DNA of 64,000 nucleotides from Bursaphelenchus xylophilus (taxonomy: Eukaryota; Nematoda; Chromadorea; Rhabditida; Aphelenchoididae): the NCBI GenBank assembly GCA_904066235.2, contig CAJFCV020000003.1, positions 5,332,001 through 5,396,000 on the forward strand, given 5' to 3'. Position 1 is the first letter of the stretch; each line of letters begins with the position of its first letter. The notes under the pieces were generated by a model. It was not told the DNA's origin, made no database searches, and worked only from the letters and a program-made list of their open reading frames with translations. Made by a program: the position numbers and the translations under genes. Shown in pieces: positions 1-11,473 of this stretch.

Positions 1-3000
1 AACAACGGCAAAAGTATACGGTGGTATCATCAGGGAAGGGATTGTTTTGAATATGAAGTTTGCCACGGCCATCAGGAGAATTTTGGAAGCTCTTCATGCT
101 CCCAGAGCTACTCTTTTGAACATGTTTGGAATCGTTGCAATCAATGAATGTCGGGCAATTCTTCATAAATACACAAAAATCTGCCAGACAATCCATGCAA
201 TGCCCGCGTTTGAGTGGTTTCCAGAAGATCTGAAGGAGTACATTGTGAGCGGGATCCAGGGAGTCCTTCCGCCGAATCATGTTGCCCAAAATGAACTCCA
301 GTTAATCAACGAGAATGCTAGGACAACGCCATCCAACAACCACGGGCAAGCGACCACTCCTGTTGCCGGCATGAGGTTTGCCCCAAGGAATAACACTGTA
401 AGATTAGAGTACCTTTAAAATATTTGTTTGTTTTTTCTTTTGTAATTTTATCTCTGTTGCAGGGACAATCCTTGGGTGTAACGAATTGTGAGTCTCTGAT
501 TCAAGCAACGCGGGCAGAAGGGCGTGAAATCGAAGCACCGGACAGCACGGTCGAAGAACGAGTATCATTCCTCTGCAACAATTTAACTTTGTCAACAATG
601 CCAGCAAAGTGCGAAGAGATGAAAGAGCTGATCCGATCTCAAAACCGCGATATCCTGATTCCTTGGCTGGCCCAATATCTTGTGATGAAACGTGTATCAA
701 TGGAACCAAATCTGCAGAACGTGTACAATTCCTTCTTGATCTCTGTAAAGGACGAAAAATTAGATGAGGCAATTCTGACTGAGACATACAGATCTATCAA
801 CGTACTGTTGCGATCTGATATGAGAAGAGCCGCATCTAATTTCACGGACCGGATGTTGTTGAAGAATCTCGGCTTCTGGCTGGGCTTCATTACCATTGCC
901 AGAGACGAACCCATCTTATATGACGAACTAAATATAAAGGGACTTCTGATGGATGCCTTTTTCCGAGGGCAACACGAGCTTCTTTATGTTGTTCCGTTCG
1001 TCACAAAGGTCTTGATTTCAACAGCAAAGTCAGTGGCTTTCTCGCCCCGGTGTACATGGATTAATGGAATTTTAAAGGTCTTGGCAGAAATTCACAACGA
1101 ACCCGACCTTAAATTAAATCTGAAGTTTGAGATAGAAGTTTTGTGCAAGGATCTCCAACTTCATCTCAAAGATATCGAAATCACGGGTGTATTAAAGGAC
1201 CAGAGTCGGTTGCCCAACCTGTTCCCTCAACGAACTGGATTTGGCGATGTCTCTCCAACCATCAACGGATTCGGGTCTCATTATCGTACTCCGACAGAAG
1301 GTCTCGAAACCCAACGGATTCAAATGTCTTGTCAGTTTGCGTTATCTTAATCAATCTTGTTTTAGCGATTATGTCGAATACGATTCCAAGTAGTTCCGCC
1401 AATGGTACGTTCTCCCAAACACCTGGTCATGGAATGCCGAGTTTCCCGGCTGGCTCTGCTCCAACACCCTCTAGTCTCCAAAGCACCTTTGTGTCGTCAA
1501 GCAGCAACCATTATGGTCCGTATGTGGATCAGGGCGACACTGATTGGACTCAGTTCTTGAACACTTTGGATATGATTATCGGGCAAATGCAAGCTCCCAC
1601 CCATCTTAAGGCCATGATCAGACATGCAGTTAGCCACGCGGTTAGAGAAATGGTTGGAGGAATCACCGATCGCGCAATTGCAGTTGCGGTCACAGCTACA
1701 GAGGCTTTGGTGAAGAAAGATTTTGCCTTGAATCCGGACGAACTTCAAATGCGACGAGCGGCGCAGCAGATGATGAGGAATATGACCGCTGGAATGGCCA
1801 TGATCAGCTGCCGTGATCCACTGTTACAAGCAATGCAGGCGTATCTCCGGAATCTCTTGGCCCAGAACAATCAACAGATCGACCTTCCGAAGACTGCCGA
1901 AGAAATTTTGACGGCTTCGACTGAAGCTACCATCGAATGCGCTACCAACTATGTGGTTAAATGTGCGTGTGAAAAGGGACTTCGAGAGATCGACAGAAGA
2001 ATGGAGAAAGAATATATGACCAGAAGGTTGTGTCGACAAGAAGGCCGGCCATATAAAGCAGACCCTTCACTTGTCGCCCTAAATCCTTCTCTACCAGAGC
2101 CTTTGAGGCGTCTTCCCGGAACAAATGATGAAGCTAGCTTCAAAGTTTATGAAGATTTCCACAAACCGCTTTCTCTCTCTTTGTCGGAGACTCCATCCGA
2201 AATGATCGAAGAGTTCAGAAGACCAGTTCAGGTATCATAATATTTAATTTTTATAAATTTTTATGTTTAGCAGTTTGACCGGGCTCCGTCCGCCAACCAA
2301 ATGGAGTATGCCAACCGTCTAGTCAGTCAGCCAGCTGTTGTTCGGCCTCGCCCAGCTTCAGTTGAGAATCTTGGTAGTTTTCCCAATGGCAATGGAGACG
2401 TCGGAAATCTCTCCAGCCGTCCTTCTTCATTCATTAACCCCATTGAACAACGTCGCGGGGGCGATGAGTTCCAAGGAAAGGTCGAGAGTATCCTCAGGGA
2501 ATGGATTAACATGTGTTATCAACCAAACATTGCCCGTGATCCTCAGCCAGCCCTTACGAGCATCGTCAACATGATGCGAGAGAATGGAATTTTGGTGACT
2601 GATGAGATGATCACACAATTCTTTAAGGTGTGCGCCGACATTTGTTTCGACGTGGCCTATCGTCTCCTGAGAAATGAGAACAGTGGAAATCTGAACGTGA
2701 AACAACGATGCTACTTCACTTTGGACGCTTTCGTTAGACTCACCTGCTTGATGATCAAGTACTCCGCAGATGGAAACCATTCAACTAAGTTGAACCTTCT
2801 CAAAAGAGTACTGGCCATAATCACTCAAGCTGTTATGTCCGATCACGATCATAAACAGACTGACTTCAATGGAATGCCGTTCATGAGAATTATTATCCAG
2901 ATGTTCAACGAACTGACCACTGAAGATCCAGCCCTCGACCCCATCTCTTGGGATATTGTTGAATGTTTCTTCCAGGCGTTGTTCATCATCCAGCCTCGTC

Positions 3001-5444
3001 GTGTCCCCGGATTCGTCTTCCATTGGCTGGAAATCATTGGCCACAGGATTGTACTGACTCGCCTGTTCCAAGGGCGATACGATTTCCAACGGTCGACTGC
3101 TGTCTACATCCAACTTCTGGTTTCCCATCTTCGTTTCTTGGGTCCATTCCTCCGATCTTCCAGAATTCATCCCAACATCCATGAACTTTACAAGGGTACA
3201 TTGAGGATTATGTTTGTCATCCTGCATGATTTCCCTGAGATCTTATGCGAATACCATTATGTATTGTGCGATGTCATTCAGCCCAACTGTATTCAATTGA
3301 GGAATTTGGTGCTCTCAGCATATCCGAAGGATCTCATGATCCCAGATCCAATCAGTTTGTCGAAGGAAAGCGTATGTCTTTCATACTTTTTGCGTTTTTT
3401 AGAAGAATTTTTTAATCGAAAGTATTTTAGATCGAGAAACTTCCGGAAATGAACGAAGATCCGAAATTACACAGAGAAATGTCGTCCTTGGTGTCTAAAG
3501 AAATCGGAGAAAAACTGGACGAGTATCTGAAACGGCGGGTCCAAGTCAGTTTCCTGACCGAACTCCCCAGCATTTTGATGCTAAACCCATCCCAAGGATG
3601 CAAATATAACATCTCGACGGTAAATGCGGTCGTTGTTCATGTCGGCACACGAGCCATTGACCAACTGCACGAGAAGTCTCTGAGCATCAATATGACCAAC
3701 GTGATGAACACCGCTTTCATGGACATTTTCCAGAGTTTGGCCGCCAGTTTATGTACTCAGGGTCGGTATTTGCTTTTCAACGCGATTGCCAATCAATTGA
3801 GATACCCCAACTCTCACACAAATTACTTCTCTTGTGTCATTTTGGTCCTCTTCCTTCACGCTCACAACAGTGAAGTTCAAGAACAAATTACAAGGTATGT
3901 CGTGTCTGTGTAAAATTTAATCGAACCTTCTTTAGGACCTTGTTCGAGAGGTTAGTAGCACAGAAGCCCCATCCATGGGGACTCTTGATCACCTTTGTAG
4001 AGCTGATTAGAAACCCGCAATACAACTTCTGGAAGCATAACTTTGTCCATTGTGCTACCGACATTGAAGGGTAAGTATCGTATTTAACCCTTTCCGGACG
4101 AGTCGGCACCTCCATGCAGAAATGAAAGAGGGTACCCTACTGAGTAACGGCATAATAGTGGTTCAGCCCATCGAAGCGTTATTTGGGACTTATGACAAAA
4201 AATGTCCTAAAAAGTACCCCCAGTTGACATAACCCTTATAAAATTTTGCTAACGACCTGTAAATTAGAAACTACCGCTAAGTTAAAGTCTAACACTCCTA
4301 CTACTGTTACATCCAAGAACTGTCCAAATCGGACCACTACGGGATTAGTTATCGACTTTTGGAAATTGAATTTTAAACTTCGACCAATTTTTGGCCCAAA
4401 ATTGAGTATATCTTCCGCCGGAATCAACCATTTCAGTCTAAATGTGGTTTTTCTGAATCTAGAGTGACGCTAGCTTCTTCCCAGAATGTTTCCAGAAAAA
4501 ACCTATAGAGCACGTTTCTGTAAAAAGCAAAAAAGTTGAAAACGTAAAGGTTTCGCCGTATAAAATGTCGCCGCAAGCCGAAAAGGGTCGGGCGCAGCTC
4601 GAAAGGCGAAAATAATATTTTTTCTTCGAAAAATATTATTTTAGTGTCGACAAGCTGAATTCAGATGAAATACAGACAGACAGAGCACGCAAACATTAAC
4701 TCAATGTCATTTTAATATTTTTAATGCGTTTTCAGGCAATTTCATTGGATTTTGCTTTAGTTTCACACTAAAATAGTATTTCTCAAAAAAATATATATTA
4801 TTTTCGCCTTTCGAGCTGCGCCCGACCCTTCTCGGCTTGCGGCGACATTTTATACGATGAAACCTTTACGCTTTCAACCTTTTCGCTTTTTACAGAAACG
4901 TGCCCTGTAGGTTTTTTCTGGAAACATTCTGGGAAGAAGCTAGCGTCACTCTAGATTCAGAAAAACCACATTTAGACTGAAATGGTTGATTCCGGCGGAA
5001 GATATACTCAATTTTGGGCCAAAAATTGGTCGAAATTTAAAATTCAATTTCCAAAAGTCGATAACTAATCCCGTAGTGGTCCGATTTGGACAGTTCTTGG
5101 ATGTAACAGTAGTAGGAGTGTTAGACTTTAACTTAGCGGTAGTTTCTAATTTACAGGTCGTTAGCAAAATTTTATAAGGGTTATGTCAACTGGGGGTACT
5201 TTTTAGGACATTTTTTGTCATAAGTCCCAAATAACGCTTCGATGGGCTGAACCACTATTATGCCGTTACTCAGTAGGGTACCCTCTTTCATTTCTGCATG
5301 GAGGTGCCGACTCGTCCGGAAAGGGTTAAAGACTTATCTGTTTCCTCTAGAATGTTAATTGGGGTAGCTAATTGGGTTCAAGCAGACCAGGCCGGCCGTC
5401 TAACGGGCCCTTTGATGGCGAATCGACCCGCTCGTCCCCAGTAG
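1..5444 (+). CDS. let-711: CNOT1, scaffold of the CCR4-NOT deadenylase complex (5' partial)
   Basis: This is the C-terminal part of CNOT1, which holds the CAF1/CCR4 deadenylases and the NOT2-NOT3 module for mRNA decay and translational repression in the cytoplasm. The gene starts outside the window. Exons around 1-396, 464-1364, 1366-2232, 2272-3372, 3431-3894 and 3935-4070 read as CNOT1: a MIF4G-like block (WLAQYLVMKRVSMEPN, NLGFWLGFITIARDEPIL, ELLYVVPFVTKVL, LKLNLKFEIEVLCKDL) and a C-terminal NOT1 domain (HPWGLLITFVELIRNPQYNF, about 3974-4033). The last exon is 5351-5444. It joins in phase 2 after a 1,280-nt intron and gives a tail ending in RPARPQ and TAG at 5442. The position of the tail (DIEG-MLIGVANWVQADQ) fits the usual CNOT1 end. 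Internal exon ends are approximate. Family assignment is firm; let-711/ntl-1 is the C. elegans name. Confidence 0.95.
4084..5329. mobile_element. piggyBac-like fold-back MITE in the last CNOT1 intron
   Basis: A near-perfect palindrome about 1.24 kb long. The arms run from about 4088-4645 and 4766-5325, with a short spacer around 4650-4765. Each arm starts CCCTTTCCGGACGAGTCGGC, and both ends are flanked by TTAA (4084-4087 and 5326-5329). TTAA target duplication plus CCC termini is the piggyBac signature. It encodes no transposase: the short open frames in the two arms are mirror copies of each other. It sits wholly inside the intron 4071-5350. Without it the intron would be 38 nt, a normal size for this genome. 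Confidence 0.88.
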
Positions 5445-5970
5445 ATTACCCTATCCCCAAACGAATATCCGGTGCAGACGACGATGTTCTCAGCCATCGT
5501 CCGGATTTGTTGATTTTCGGTGGATGGATGCCTTTACTCATATTCTTATGTTCTCATCTTCTCAACCACTTCGTATCATGATCGTGTATAGTCTCATGCA
5601 TCTGTTTCCACTCACGTCCTATGGGTAGCTTGGTTATCTAATACTTGTAATTTTGCAGTTTAAACTGTTGTTTTGTTGTCGTCATTTTGTTTATTTCAAT
5701 GCCCTCCCTAGCATGCTGTACTACACTTTTATTAATTTAACTTGATGATAGAATAACTAACAACTAACTAAAGAGTTATATCACGAGTTTTTTTTCCCTA
5801 TTATTATTTCGAATGTTCGTAATTTTGTAAATTTCATAGTTTTTCAATAAAGCCAGAGATGAAAGGTGACGTATTATGACATTAATCTTTCAGTGCAAAT
5901 TTATAACTTATTAGCAATTTAAAAATAAACAACAAAAAACGAATAGAATAAACCTAATTGCATCCAACGC
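5445..5970. other. Intergenic region between convergent CNOT1 and NOMO 3' ends
   Basis: The stretch is AT-rich with no convincing open frame. A plus-strand AATAAA at 5846-5851 probably serves CNOT1. TTTATT on the plus strand near 5689 and 5728 could supply poly(A) signals for NOMO on the minus strand, so the two 3' UTRs may overlap. Confidence 0.5.
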
Positions 5971-8900
5971 CTAGTTATTCTTCGTCTTCTTTCGTTTTTC
6001 CACCGTTGAAGTGGAGTCCCGACGAACTAGTTCAATGGCTCGATCGTAGAGGTCCAGAGCGACATCCTTGCTCTAAAGATTCAGAAATAAAAATAAGCAC
6101 CGTCGGACTTACATTATTCAGGTTCATGCAAACGACGGTCACAAAAATGACAAAGAATATTCCCAGGATATTGGACTTGGAAGTTTCGATTTCGGCCTTT
6201 TTCGGTAGCGGTGTGACCACCAAAGTTACTTGCTTGATCAAATCCAGTCCGCCATTCTGCGGGATTTGGAACGAAACAGAACTGGAGACGGCGTTAACAC
6301 CCTTGAGCTGTTTGTCTGAGATCTTCACTTGATATTCTTTTCCTTCAGCAAGACGATCATTGAAAACAAATAGATTGTTAGTGGACCCCAAATTATCAGA
6401 AGCTATCTTCTTTCCGTCTTCATAGAGGTCCACAATCAGAGTCTTTGGTCTTTGCAATCCGTTTAATTGTAACACTCCAAGAAGTTGATTTTGTGAAGCA
6501 GTAACCAACAAAGTGAATTCGAGATTCTTCAGATCTTCTTGTTTAGCCTGCAGATATGAGTATTCTGATGTTACATACCTTATGATTGATGAACGGGGGG
6601 ATTGCTCTAACTCTCTGGCCATTCCTCGACTTGGCCACCAATTTATATTCGCATCCGGGTTTCAATCCTCTGACTCTGAACTGTCCTTCCTTATCAGTAA
6701 CATCTTCTTCAAGAAGATTTCCACAAGATTCTGACAATGCCTGGACAACCACCTGATCCAAAGGGAGACCACCAGCAGCAACCACCTTTCCAAACGCACT
6801 AACGCAAACATTTTATATTAAAAATAACAAACCTATAGGCGAATCGTTTTCCGTAAATCTTTCTTTCGACAGTTTCTCCTTCTTTGATCGACACAGATGT
6901 CTGATCAGGGACAAATTGATACTCTCGGAGAACGGATGAGATGAAATATTCTCCAGCAGGCTAAAACCCGAAATAAAAAACATTATTTTTCTGAATACTC
7001 ACCACTCCAACAAAACTTTTTCTTCCAGATTTGTCCACGATGACATTGTTTCTGTAGTCAACTCCTCCACTAACCGAGACCAACACTTCTCCAAGAGGTT
7101 CCTGCGTCTTCTCATCAAAGTAGTAAACAACCAATTTCGACAATTTAATGGCTTTGAATTTGTTAGATCCGACTTTTGAGAACTTGTAGCCTTCCAATTC
7201 CAAAGCTACATCGTATTCAGAAGGATCGAACACTAGTCCAATTCTAAACATTTTACGGGGCTAAGGTAGTACAGCCCCCCAGTCCAGTTTAGCCCCCCAT
7301 AACCCAGTACAACCCCCCTCGTCCATTCTGAACCCCAAAATTTATTTCAAAGAATTAATCCAAGTTGTATGGTCCAGCACGAGCCCCCTACGTTTTAGAT
7401 GAAGCCCCCTACGTTTTAGATCAAGCCCCCTCCGTTTTAGAAAAAGCCCCCTACGTTTTAGATCAAACCTCCAACGTAGTAGATCAAACCCCCACTTACA
7501 TTTTTTGTATTATTCTAATTTGTTCATTATGTGGGGTGTGAAACGGGCAAAACAGTGGGGGTTTGAACTACCTTTCGTGGGGGGCTGAACTACCGAAGCC
7601 CCCATTTTACATTACCGGAAGGAAGAAGAAATCATCTATAATGTCCAAAACAATTACTTAAATCTTCCGTAAGAATCGGTCTTGCCAACCAATGTTTCCG
7701 CTGATTTTTTGTTCACCGCTCTCACCTCCACATCTTTCAACGCTGGTTCAACGAAACCTTCGACATACTTGCCTTGAAAGGCCTCAACAGTCACCAGGTT
7801 GGGATCACATTCACCTAAATGGATCTAAGTGGAAACAAAACACTCTCACCGTCAAAATTAAATGAATAGGAATTTGGTTTGAAGAGAAGGGTCGTCGAAG
7901 TAGGGATAAGTTCTACCTTGGAGCCACTGTCTTGAACTCCAAGATCAAATTCAAAGCGTAAATTGTTCAGTTCCGCCTGTTGTGAGAAGATAATCTCTTC
8001 GCCACTCACGCTTCTGAAATAAATTATTATATTGAAAATGGAACCTTTTGTGTATTACTCAATTCTCTTAAATACGAGTAATTCACGCGATAGGCAGTCA
8101 TTCTGGATAGAAAATGTTTTTTCCCTGCTATTAGAATGATTGAAATAGTTTCCCGGGTTTTTGGCAAAATCCTTGGCATTCCGCAACTAGAAAGATTTTA
8201 ATTATCAAACCTATAAAATATGGTGTTTTCGAACGATAAAGCAGAAAAAATCGGACTATTAAGGTTCACCCGTAATCAAATTTGATATTTTGTTAATTTT
8301 TACATATTCTTGTTCTGCGAAGTTTTGATATATGTTTCAACCTGTAACTCCATACCCCATAGAAGTACTTTCCTTGAAAGAACCAAAAAAAATTATTTAA
8401 CAATTTCGGTGAAAAAACGGTGTGTAAAACCTTACTTACTTTACAGTAACAGCGACATCCTTCACATTCAGCTTTAAACTGCTCTTTACATTCAATCCAA
8501 CTCTCGCCGTCTTCACTCTCAAAACAATCTCATCCTTTGGTAATTCCTTCGAAAATCTCTTTCCCTCCTCAAAATCATAACAAGACTCTACGCTCAGATT
8601 GTACACTCCCTTCTTTGGGACACAGAATCTCGTCTTCCCGGTTTGCAAGTCAACAATTCCATGAGAGCCGCCTCCATTCCAAGCCTAAAGTCGTAATAAA
8701 AACCGTTTAACAATTCTTACCAATTTGGCTTGTTTGGCAGAATCAATAACAACTTTGTAGCCAGTCTGTTTGATAACAATACCTTCGACATTCTTAGATT
8801 CTACTTGCAAACTGTACTCTTCTTTCTCCCAGCATCTTCCGACATTGTCATGAACAACCACTAAAAGAGAAATTTATAAACATCAAGATGGATCTTTTAC

Positions 8901-11058
8901 TTACATTTATAACTACCAGGGGATATATCCTCAAATAAAAACTTGTTATCCGTAACTTTTGAAGTTTGAATAGCCTCCCCATTTACTTCAAGATCAATCT
9001 TAACGTTCGGGCAAGCGTCTAGGCAGGAAACGGAACCTTCAACTTTGGCTTTGAATTCAGTAAAGACAAGATTATCGATCGCATCTGAATGTACATCCAC
9101 AGAAAACGATTTTGGATGGACAACAGGCGATGAAAACTCGGGCTAAAACAAATAAAGTACATGTGTTATTCCATACCTTCACGTTGTATTTTCCCGGCGC
9201 CAAATAAATACAGTACTTTCCATCAGAGCTGCCCACATCCACAGAAGAGACTCTCTTATTTTCTGAATCATATATTCCAATGGAAAATCGGCTCCGTCCG
9301 AGTTTCTGAGGGTCATCGAAAATAAGTTGTCCACAAATCTCTACTCTAAAGAGCAATGCGTATTATCAAAATGACCTACTCCAACAGCTCAATGGGCTTG
9401 ATCTCGCCGCCATCTGAGTTGACTTCAAATGTTTTCTCGTCGAATCTCAGCCGCTCCTTCTCCGCTTTTACTCTGTAAGATCCCTTTGTAAGACCCTTAG
9501 CCACAAAGTTTCCGTCTTTATCAGTTGTCCCAATGAGTTTATACTTTTCATTCGACTTCTTTAAAGAAACAAGCACATTAGCAAGCGGTTTAGGCCCATG
9601 GATGACTTTTCCGTTGAGTGTAAATCCAGCAGATTCGAAGCTAACCTAAAGAAAAAATATTTAACAAGAAATGCCACTACCTCTTCCAACTTCGAATTTA
9701 TCGTCACCAATTTCTCCTCCGGTGAAAAAACCAAGGAACCCTTCTCGGTTTTCAAGGAGGCCTTTACCCGGAATGCTCCTGGCGGAAGACACGAGAAGGT
9801 AACGACTCCTTTGTTGGACGTCTTTAAGCTGTACACATATCCATTGCCAGACTTCGCGGAAACTGGCATTTGTGCATTAACTTGCTTTTCGAACTAAAAT
9901 TAAATGTTCTTATTACCTCAACCAACTTACTGGAATGCTGACATCGGAGAAAAGTGAGATCTCGACATCTCGAATTGGTTCGCTTGATTCGGAAACAACA
10001 GCAACGTTAAGATTCTGCCCTGATATCTTAAGATCCGTCGCAACAACAACTGGTTTGTCTACAACTTCAACCGGAACGGATCCGCGCTCCACACATTGGT
10101 TGGTCCTTTCTAGAGTTGATACCACGTATTTTCCTGGGGCGGCCTCAAAACTGTAGACTCCTTTGCTGTCAGTGGTTGTCGTCGCAACTTGTTTTCCTTG
10201 CTCAGTATACAATCCTAATTCCAACTTGCTTGGACCACTTCCTTTTCCGCTCAAAATCTTTCCTGTTACTTGGAATGCGGATAATTGGAAGTTGATATCC
10301 TTCCCAGAACAACAGTCATTGTCTTCGCCGTTTATGTTCACAACCTTTTCAGATGGATCTAAAAGGGTTTATAAATATTTGTAAAAATGTCCTCCGCAGT
10401 TCCTGGATTGAGAAGTTTAGCGGCTATCTTTCATTTCCAATTTCTCATGATATTACTTGAGACGATTTCTTTAAAATAGCCACGAAAGGCCACGGACATT
10501 CAGATAAACCTGGTTAAATTTTTTACCTGCAGACGCTTTTTAACGTCATATAAAGCCGAAAGGATACCCATTATTCACCCAAAAAATTATACCCTGTACT
10601 GGTTACAACTACAAAACAAAAGTTACTGCTAAGAACAATTTTAAATTTTTTGCACTACTCTTTACTATAAGCTTATCTTTTCTGCGTAAAAATAATCTCC
10701 TTCTGGAGAAAAATATTTTTTCCGATCTAAAGTCCGGAATGGTCATTCATTCGTATCTCTTACCGAAAATAAATCCATCTGGTCCTGCCACCCGAATTCT
10801 GTAGATGCCCCGTGTGTAGACTGGAATCATATAATAGCCATTGGTTGGATTGCAGGCAGTCTCATACTTCAAATGTCCCTCATCTGACAAGAATTGAACC
10901 TAAAGAAGGTATAATATTTTCGGTAACGCTGGAATACTTACCTTCACTTTCTGAAGAATTGACGGAACTGAAGAACGGACGAATCCACCACAACTGAATA
11001 CATCACAAGAGATACCCGTAATAAGTAAAGCTATTACTGCCTGAAAAAGCAGCCTCAT
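5971..11058 (-). CDS. nra-4: NOMO/NRA-4-like ER membrane protein (BOS complex, nodal modulator)
   Basis: A large multi-exon gene. It starts MRLLFQAVIALLITGIS (signal peptide) followed by the NOMO hallmark CGGFVRSS at about 11000, and continues as carboxypeptidase-regulatory/prealbumin-like beta-sandwich repeats with motifs such as DSKGVYSFEAAPGKYVV, DKDGNFVAKGLTKGSYRVKA and DKEGQFRVRGLKPGCEYKL. Near the C terminus a transmembrane segment (ILGIFFVIFVTVVCMNLN, about 6121-6175) is followed across a small intron by SKDVALDLYDRAIE and a lysine-rich tail ending at TAG 5971. NOMO works with TMEM147 and NCLN at the ER translocon. In C. elegans NRA-4 affects nicotinic receptor assembly. The gene has well over ten exons; introns hold an inverted-repeat element (7256-7604) and a dispersed repeat (8120-8425). 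No trans-splice acceptor is obvious just before the ATG. Confidence 0.93.
7256..7604. mobile_element. Small G/C-ended inverted-repeat element with internal minisatellite, in a NOMO intron
   Basis: The ends are imperfect inverted repeats. The left end reads GGGGCTAAGGTAGTACAGCC. The right end, reverse complemented, reads GGGGGCTTCGGTAGTTCAGC. About 350 nt, no coding capacity. It fills most of the NOMO intron whose downstream exon starts at 7243. The middle has tandem units (see the repeat at 7383-7495). I do not recognise the superfamily. Confidence 0.65.
7383..7495. repeat. Tandem repeat of about 20-22 bp, AGCCCCCTACGTTTTAGAT-type units
   Basis: Five or six head-to-tail units follow each other with small changes: AGCCCCCTACGTTTTAGATG, AGCCCCCTACGTTTTAGATC, AGCCCCCTCCGTTTTAGAAA, AGCCCCCTACGTTTTAGATC, then two degenerate copies with AACGTAGTAGATC. 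The array lies in the middle of the inverted-repeat element at 7256-7604. Confidence 0.8.
8120..8425. repeat. Dispersed repeat, copy 1 (NOMO intron)
   Basis: It shares a long collinear match with 49938-50255. Shared blocks include AATGATTGAAAT, AAAATCCTTGGCATTCCGCA, ATTTTAATTATCAAAC, TGGTGTTTT and, at the far end, ATTATTTAACA followed by GAAAAAACG. Neither copy has a clear open frame or clear terminal repeats, so the class is unknown. Confidence 0.75.
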
Positions 11059-11473
11059 ATTTGCAAGATCAGTGAACAATTTACACGAGCTATTTAGCTT
11101 GCCCAAATAGAGAAAAAACGTCAAAAGAAAAATTAGCGACATTTTATACGATAAAATGTTTCTAATCTTTTTTGTTATCCACATCAGCACGAATCTTTAG
11201 TTTCGGAGGTTACCGTATACGCCATATCCAGCAATGCTGGATTGGTGTGTAAAAACGGAAATAAAAACCGTGTGAATGTTGATCTTACAGTACATCTCTA
11301 TTAAACACCTTCTATTGAATTTTTTTGTAAACAATAACTACAGTCAAGTCTCGTGTGCCGTTCTATGGGACGTTAGCATCACAATGTGTAGTACGGGTAA
11401 CATTCAAGCCACCATAATACGTATTTTATTAAATGCAAATCACAAAAAATAAGGTTCTCAACTTATATGTACA
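11059..11473. other. Intergenic gap between NOMO and the SETDB1-like gene (same strand)
   Basis: No coding potential is seen. Minus-strand AATAAA near 11425-11435 (plus-strand TTTTATTAAA) is a plausible poly(A) signal for the methyltransferase. The rest should hold the NOMO promoter or trans-splice site, but no clear pyrimidine-AG acceptor is visible next to the NOMO ATG. Confidence 0.4.

Noticed and set aside
404..787. Minus-strand frame opposite CNOT1
   Set aside because: Antisense shadow of a strongly conserved CNOT1 exon.
4246..4467. Open frames of 63-73 codons inside the CNOT1 intron, in mirror pairs with 4946-5177
   Set aside because: They are identical inverted copies created by the fold-back element and have no start context or family motif.
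9598..9897. Plus-strand 99-codon frame opposite NOMO
   Set aside because: Antisense to conserved NOMO repeat exons.
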